Source: an uncultured Verrucomicrobiota bacterium (GTDB taxonomy: Bacteria; Verrucomicrobiota; Kiritimatiellia; CAIQIC01; Lenti-01). Taken from it: DNA of 25,340 bases. The stretch is from assembly GCA_938003985.1 (NCBI GenBank), contig CALKWZ010000013.1, positions 1 through 25,340 on the forward strand, written 5' to 3'. Both the position numbers and the translations under genes were made by a program. This document shows positions 22,214-25,340 of the stretch, piece after piece (position 1 is the first letter of the stretch; every line of letters begins with the position of its first letter). Under the pieces are notes generated by a model. The model was not told the DNA's origin. It did no database searches and saw nothing but the letters and a program-made list of their open reading frames with translations.

Positions 22214-22660
22214 TCAGCCGATCAAGAGATGCAGGACTTCGTCGGGGCTGGTGGCGGCCAGCAGCTTGGCGCGCACGGACGCGTCGTTGAGGGGCCGGCT
22301 GATTTCGGCCAGGAACTGGATGTGCGGGCCGGTGCGGCTGTCGGGGGAAACGGTCATGACGAAGATGTTGGAGGGCTGGCCGTCGAGCGCGCCGAAATCC
22401 ACGCCGGCGCGCTTGATGCCGAGGGCCGCGACGAGGCAGTCGACGCTGTCGGTCTTGCCGTGGGGAATGGCGATGCCGTTCTGCATGCCGGTGCTCATGC
22501 GCTTTTCGCGCTCGAGGACGGCCTTGAGGACGGCGTCGCGGTCGCGGATGTGGCCGGACGCCACGAGCAGCTCCACCATTTCGGCCAGGATGGCCTCCTT
22601 GGTGGCGCCCTTCAGGTCCAGGCAAATGGTTTCCACGGTCAACGGTTTCTTCAAATTCAT
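22214..22660 (-). CDS. PTS EIIA protein, fructose/nitrogen (IIANtr) type
   Basis: A 148-residue single-domain EIIA. The phosphorylated His is His67 in NGIAIPHGKTDSV, preceded by REKRMSTGMQ, the standard signature. The protein accepts phosphate from HPr or NPr. No EIIB, EIIC, EI or HPr gene is near, so it is more likely regulatory than a sugar transporter part. Position directly upstream of the antiporter suggests it controls it, as IIANtr does for potassium systems in E. coli. The ATG at 22660 has GGAG seven bases upstream and a good promoter candidate at 22694-22721. Confidence 0.92.
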   Translation of the reverse strand: MNLKKPLTVETICLDLKGATKEAILAEMVELLVASGHIRDRDAVLKAVLEREKRMSTGMQNGIAIPHGKTDSVDCLVAALGIKRAGVDFGALDGQPSNIFVMTVSPDSRTGPHIQFLAEISRPLNDASVRAKLLAATSPDEVLHLLIG

Positions 22661-22693
22661 GTACAGGCTCCAACCCAGATGAAAACTCGCGCC

Positions 22694-22721
22694 ATTGTGT
22701 TCCGTTTGGCAGGCAATTCAA
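22694..22721 (-). promoter_or_regulatory. Candidate promoter of the EIIA-antiporter operon
   Basis: TTGAAT (22716-22721) and CACAAT (22694-22699) are 16 bases apart on the minus strand, about 30 bases before the EIIA ATG. The same two hexamers with the same spacing occur before the atp operon at 23566-23593. Confidence 0.45.
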
Positions 22722-22746
22722 GCCCTAATTCCGGCCGGGGGCGCAG

Positions 22747-22768
22747 AAAAAAAACGGCCGGCCGGCGG
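22747..22768 (-). terminator. Possible terminator of the cytidylate-kinase-like gene
   Basis: Four bases beyond the stop codon the minus strand reads through CGGCCGGCCG (a self-complementary run, but only a short-stem hairpin) into eight T. The T-run is convincing, the stem is weak. Confidence 0.4.
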
Positions 22769-22772
22769 GAAT

Positions 22773-23492
22773 TCAGCGGCGGCGGACGGCGCCCGCGTCC
22801 CGCAGGCGCTGCAGGCGGGAACGAACGAGTTCGGCGGTGGCGGCGACGATTTCCGCGACGGGGAAGCGCGCGACGTTCCAGACGAGGTCGAAATTCGCGG
22901 GGTCCGCGATGTCGCAATGGTGGTGGTCCTTCAGGAACCGGGTGCGCTCGGCGTCGGTGGCCCGGATCTTCTTCAGCGCCGCCTCTTCCGTGAGCTGGTC
23001 GTGCTTCATCACGTTCTGGACGCGGTAGTCCATGGGCGCGACGAGACGCAGGTGGATCGCGCCGGGGATGTGGCGGGCGATCTGGAAACCGCCGCGGCCG
23101 ATGATGACCACCTGGCCCAGCCGGGCGAGCAGGAGCACGACTTCCTCGATCTTCTTCTGGATGCGGTATTCCTGGGGCGTGCCGATCAGCAGCTCGTAGA
23201 CCAGGCGGTGGAGGCCGCCGCCGCGGTATTTGTCGTTCACCAGCATGTCGTAGTCCGCGTCGAGGCTCTTGTTCTGGGCGATCAGGGCGCAGAGCTTCTG
23301 GTCGAAGAGATCCCAGCCCGCGTTCAGGTCGGGATCGGCGTATTCGGCCAGGCGCATGAGAATGAAGCGGCCGATGGCGTGGGCTTCGGTGCCGGCCTCG
23401 CGGGAGATCGTGATCAGCGGCAACCCGGTGTCGCAGAAATCCACGTCGCGGGGTTCGTGGAGATAGCGGCGCACGACGTCGGCTTGGTTCAT
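22773..23492 (-). CDS. Cytidylate kinase-like family protein
   Basis: A 239-residue protein of the cytidylate-kinase-2 family. The N-terminal LITISREAGTEAHAIGRFI takes the place of the P-loop, and VVIIGRGGFQIARHIPGAIHLRLVAP matches the family core. HDQLTEEAALKKIRATDAERTRFLKDHH is the lid-like segment, and FDLVWNVARF the C-terminal NMP-kinase-like end. The GTEAHA loop departs from the GxGGxx seen in many members, so nucleotide binding is uncertain. True substrate of the family is not established. The ATG at 23492 gives a compact protein; an in-frame start at 23633 would run across the atp promoter and is rejected. Confidence 0.85.
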   Translation of the reverse strand: MNQADVVRRYLHEPRDVDFCDTGLPLITISREAGTEAHAIGRFILMRLAEYADPDLNAGWDLFDQKLCALIAQNKSLDADYDMLVNDKYRGGGLHRLVYELLIGTPQEYRIQKKIEEVVLLLARLGQVVIIGRGGFQIARHIPGAIHLRLVAPMDYRVQNVMKHDQLTEEAALKKIRATDAERTRFLKDHHHCDIADPANFDLVWNVARFPVAEIVAATAELVRSRLQRLRDAGAVRRR

Positions 23493-23543
23493 GGCCGCCA
23501 CTTTAGCAGGCGGGGCGGATTTCCACCAACGGAAAACGGGTGG

Positions 23544-23558
23544 CCGGACGACGTCCGG
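23544..23558. promoter_or_regulatory. 15-bp palindrome in the divergent cytidylate-kinase-like/atp gap
   Basis: CCGGACG-A-CGTCCGG is a perfect 7-1-7 inverted repeat followed by TTTT on the plus strand. It lies just upstream of the atp promoter candidate and inside the leader or promoter area of the divergent gene. It may be an operator. A terminator is less likely, since no plus-strand gene ends here. Confidence 0.45.
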
Positions 23559-23565
23559 TTTTGCC

Positions 23566-23593
23566 TTGAATCCGGGGGGCAGGAGTCCACAAT
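23566..23593 (+). promoter_or_regulatory. Candidate promoter of the atp operon
   Basis: TTGAAT (23566-23571) and CACAAT (23588-23593) are 16 bases apart. Transcription would start around 23600, leaving a leader of about 15 bases before atpZ. Confidence 0.45.
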
Positions 23594-23614
23594 GCGCGAA
23601 AACGGTCCAACAGC

Positions 23615-23842
23615 ATGGACAAACGCGATCCATCTTCGTTCGGCGGCCAGCGGGCGCTCGGGCTGGCCTGGTCGATTCCCGTCCTGCTGGCGGTCTACGT
23701 CGGCCTGGGCATCTGGCTGGGCGGGTGGCTGGGTTCCAAGCTCGTCGGCGCCCTGGCCGGCTGGGCGGTCGGCATGGGCGCGGTCCTTTACGAAATCCGC
23801 AAGATCCAGCGCGCTTCCGGTTCCAAGGGAGGCGCGGCCTGA
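23615..23842 (+). CDS. atpZ: AtpZ/AtpI-family F1F0 ATP synthase accessory protein
   Basis: A 75-residue membrane protein with two hydrophobic helices (about 15-36 and 43-61), a basic C-terminus and glycine-rich turns (GIWLGGWLGSKL). This is the AtpZ/AtpI (ATPase_gene1) pattern. These proteins help assemble the c-ring or bring Mg/Ca ions to the complex. It is the first gene of the operon, 15 bases before atpB. The ATG at 23615 has no ribosome site. A good AGGAG precedes an out-of-frame ATG at 23592. Confidence 0.85.
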   Translation: MDKRDPSSFGGQRALGLAWSIPVLLAVYVGLGIWLGGWLGSKLVGALAGWAVGMGAVLYEIRKIQRASGSKGGAA

Positions 23843-23857
23843 GCCGCGCGGAACGCC

Positions 23858-24685
23858 ATGGACCCCCTCGTCGCCACCAATCTCGCGCAGGCGCCTGCCG
23901 CCGTCGCCGACCGGAAGACGCTGGTGCACGACTACATCCAGCACCACGTGCTCTACCACGTGGCCGACGGCGAACCCAGCGTGTGGAACCTGCCGTTCGT
24001 GCGCGTGCCGGCGCTCGACGTGTTCCGCAACGACGGCGTGATGCTGGCCACGGCGGTGGCGGTGTTGATCGGCGTGTTTTGGCTGGCCCGGCGGCGGGAC
24101 CGGGAAATCCCGCACGGCTGGAGCAATTTGCTGGAACTGTTCGTCCTGTTCGTCCGCGACCAGATCGTCCGGCCGTACTTCCACGACGCCGACGCGCGGC
24201 GCCTGGCGCCCGTGTTCTGCTCGTTCTTCTTCCTGATCCTGACCTTGAATCTGCTGGGGCTGGTGCCGCTGTTCAGCGCGGCGACGAGCAACGTCAACGT
24301 GACCGGCGCGCTGGCGCTCGTCACGGGGACGTTCATGGTCGGCGTCGCGATCTGGAAAAAAGGCCCTCTCGGGTTCCTGAAGAGTTTCGTGCCGCCCGGC
24401 GCGCCGTGGCCGCTGCTGGCCATCCTGGTGCCGGTCGAGGTCGTCAGTTTCTGTTCCCGCGTGTTCGCGCTGGCCATCCGGCTGTTCGCGAACGTGCTGG
24501 CCGGGCACATCCTGATCTTCGCCCTGCTGAGCATGGTGGTGCTGTTCGGGTGGTTCGCCCTGCCGGTCGTGCTGATGGCCGTGGGCATCTATTTCTTCGA
24601 GATCTTCATGTCCCTGCTGCAGGCCTACGTCTTCACCTTGCTGTCGGCCATCTTCATCAGCCAGATGGCCTACGAGCACGGCTAG
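23858..24685 (+). CDS. atpB: ATP synthase F0 subunit a
   Basis: The 275-residue membrane subunit forms the proton half-channels against the c-ring. The essential arginine is Arg208 in FALAIRLFANVLAGH. Glu195 in VPVEVVSF, NLLGLVPLF (131-139) and the final LLQAYVFTLLSAIFISQM are conserved family stretches. Five to six membrane helices lie between 60 and 270. A hydrophilic N-terminus (1-55) precedes them. The ribosome site is modest (GGAAC). Confidence 0.96.
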   Translation: MDPLVATNLAQAPAAVADRKTLVHDYIQHHVLYHVADGEPSVWNLPFVRVPALDVFRNDGVMLATAVAVLIGVFWLARRRDREIPHGWSNLLELFVLFVRDQIVRPYFHDADARRLAPVFCSFFFLILTLNLLGLVPLFSAATSNVNVTGALALVTGTFMVGVAIWKKGPLGFLKSFVPPGAPWPLLAILVPVEVVSFCSRVFALAIRLFANVLAGHILIFALLSMVVLFGWFALPVVLMAVGIYFFEIFMSLLQAYVFTLLSAIFISQMAYEHG

Positions 24686-24733
24686 ATCCGGCGGCATTTT
24701 GAAAACGAACGCAAGAAAAACGAGGAAACGCAC

Positions 24734-24943
24734 ATGACAAGTTTGGCGCTCGCCAGCATCGGCGCGGGATTGGTGGCCATCGGAGCCGGCGTCGGCATCG
24801 GCCAGGTCTGGTCGTCCGGTTTGCAGGGCATGTCCCGGCAACCGGAAATGGCCTCGAAAATCCAAACCTCCATGTTCATCGGCGCGGCCCTGGTCGAGGG
24901 CATCGCGCTGTTCGGCCTGGTGATCTGCTTCCTGCAGATGTAG
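24734..24943 (+). CDS. atpE: ATP synthase F0 subunit c
   Basis: A 69-residue two-helix proteolipid. The first helix has the glycine-repeat packing motif GAGVGIG (17-23), the polar loop is RQPE (35-38), and the ion-carrying carboxylate is Glu55 in AALVEGIALFGLV. Gly, not Ser or Thr, follows Glu55, and the glutamine of sodium-type rings is not at the matching place. A proton-driven ring is therefore more likely. GAGGAAA precedes the ATG at good spacing. It lies 48 bases after atpB. Confidence 0.95.
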   Translation: MTSLALASIGAGLVAIGAGVGIGQVWSSGLQGMSRQPEMASKIQTSMFIGAALVEGIALFGLVICFLQM

Positions 24944-24971
24944 GGCCGGCAAGCCCGGAAAGGGCCGGAAC

Positions 24972-25340
24972 ATGAACGAAACGACGAGCGGTCCCGCGGA
25001 AATCGGAACGGCGGCCCCGCCGCCGGATGCGTCCGAGATGGGCAGCGTCCTGCGCATCTCCGACGAAATGGTCGGCCTGACCTGGCTCGCCTTCCTGATC
25101 GCCTGCTTCGCGCTCTATAAGCTGGCGTGGAAGCCGATCGGCCAGGCGCTGGACCGGCGCGAGGACAAGATCCGCCAAAGCCTGAAAGAGGCGGCGGACG
25201 TCCGCGCGTCCGCCGCCATGGATCTGGAAGCCCAGAAAGCCCTGCTGGCGGAGGCCCGGCGCGAGGCGGCGGACGTCGTCGCGCGCGCGCAGGTCGCCGC
25301 GGAAGCCACGGGCCGCGCCCTGGAAGCCCAGGCGCGCGCC
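24972..25340 (+). CDS. atpF: ATP synthase F0 subunit b, 5' part
   Basis: The frame is open to the window end (123 codons, no stop). A polar N-terminal extension (1-33) precedes one membrane helix (about 34-52, LTWLAFLIACFALYKLAW). The b-subunit signature KPIGQALDRREDKIRQSL follows, then a long Ala/Glu/Arg-rich coiled coil that forms the outer stalk. The extension before the helix is longer than in E. coli AtpF. The remaining stalk residues and the delta, alpha, gamma, beta and epsilon genes should follow outside the window. Confidence 0.94.
   Translation, partial: MNETTSGPAEIGTAAPPPDASEMGSVLRISDEMVGLTWLAFLIACFALYKLAWKPIGQALDRREDKIRQSLKEAADVRASAAMDLEAQKALLAEARREAADVVARAQVAAEATGRALEAQARA

Noticed and set aside
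23592..24041. ATG at 23592 with a good AGGAG ribosome site
   Set aside because: It opens a frame that runs out of phase through atpZ and into atpB, with an improbable product. The AGGAG may still help ribosomes load for atpZ.
24734..24943. Sodium-type c-ring, because a Gln lies in the first helix of AtpE
   Set aside because: Counting from the RQP loop, the Gln is two positions away from the sodium-ligand Gln, and Glu55 is followed by Gly rather than Ser or Thr.
1..25340. CRISPR array, tRNA or rRNA genes, insertion sequence or prophage
   Set aside because: No regularly spaced repeats, no cloverleaf or rRNA-like sequence, and no transposase, integrase or phage protein were recognised.

Overview
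The window is a GC-rich, tightly packed bacterial chromosome segment. Almost every gene from about 0.3 to 23.5 kb lies on the minus strand. Plus-strand genes occur only at the edges: the tail of a superoxide dismutase on the left and the start of an F-type ATP synthase operon on the right. The bacterium is probably free-living and Gram-negative: several proteins have export signals, and the window carries a polysaccharide-export domain, dTDP-sugar genes and a diaminopimelate decarboxylase. Gene content and the style of the intergenic repeats recall the PVC group (Kiritimatiellota, Lentisphaerota, Verrucomicrobiota), but that is an inference with no marker gene behind it. I see no rRNA, tRNA, CRISPR array, transposase or phage gene.

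Layout. (1) 1-75: C-terminus of a Mn/Fe superoxide dismutase with a classic terminator, then a convergent gap full of hairpins. (2) 294-4037: a complete oxidative pentose phosphate operon, pgl-zwf-gnd, preceded by a 358-bp gene-free region. That region contains an AT-rich island with two TTAATTAA-centred palindromes and an extended -10 promoter. (3) 4396-5121: an unrecognised gene whose start codon touches a palindrome-bounded, MITE-like element (5121-5308). (4) 5351-7891: nrdR, then a ridA / TatD-like / UbiA-like set resembling EboB and EboC of the ebo cluster. (5) 7976-13905: small units: a GDYXXLXY protein with a DUF2157 membrane protein, a sugar-nucleotide-type SDR, a small membrane protein, a BLUF blue-light receptor, a flavoprotein with a methyltransferase, an exported thioredoxin-like protein and a GNAT acetyltransferase. 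(6) 13971-17103: a secreted GH13 alpha-glucan enzyme and lysA. (7) 17240-20121: rmlB, rmlD and metF. (8) 20168-22660: an orphan PTS EIIA, a CPA2-type cation/proton antiporter and a short polysaccharide-export-domain protein. (9) 22773-23492: a cytidylate-kinase-like protein, divergent from the atp operon (atpZ, atpB, atpE, atpF cut by the window end).

Five minus-strand gene pairs are joined by four-base ATGA stop/start overlaps (pgl/zwf, ridA/tatD, DUF2157/GDYXXLXY, methyltransferase/flavoprotein, antiporter/export protein), so translational coupling is common here. In metabolic terms, pgl-zwf-gnd makes NADPH and ribulose-5-phosphate, rmlB/rmlD serve deoxysugar synthesis, lysA and metF serve amino-acid and C1 metabolism, and atp makes ATP.

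The most unusual content is non-coding. It includes the AT-rich double-palindrome promoter of the pentose phosphate operon, the TTTTTACGT-N3-ACGTAAAAA bounded element, a four-copy family of GCAAG-loop hairpins, three short intergenic tandem repeats (9-, 7- and 6-base units), and two unrelated promoters sharing the pattern TTGAAT-N16-CACAAT. The coding regions look ordinary, apart from the BLUF receptor, the EboB/EboC-like pair and the PTS-antiporter operon.
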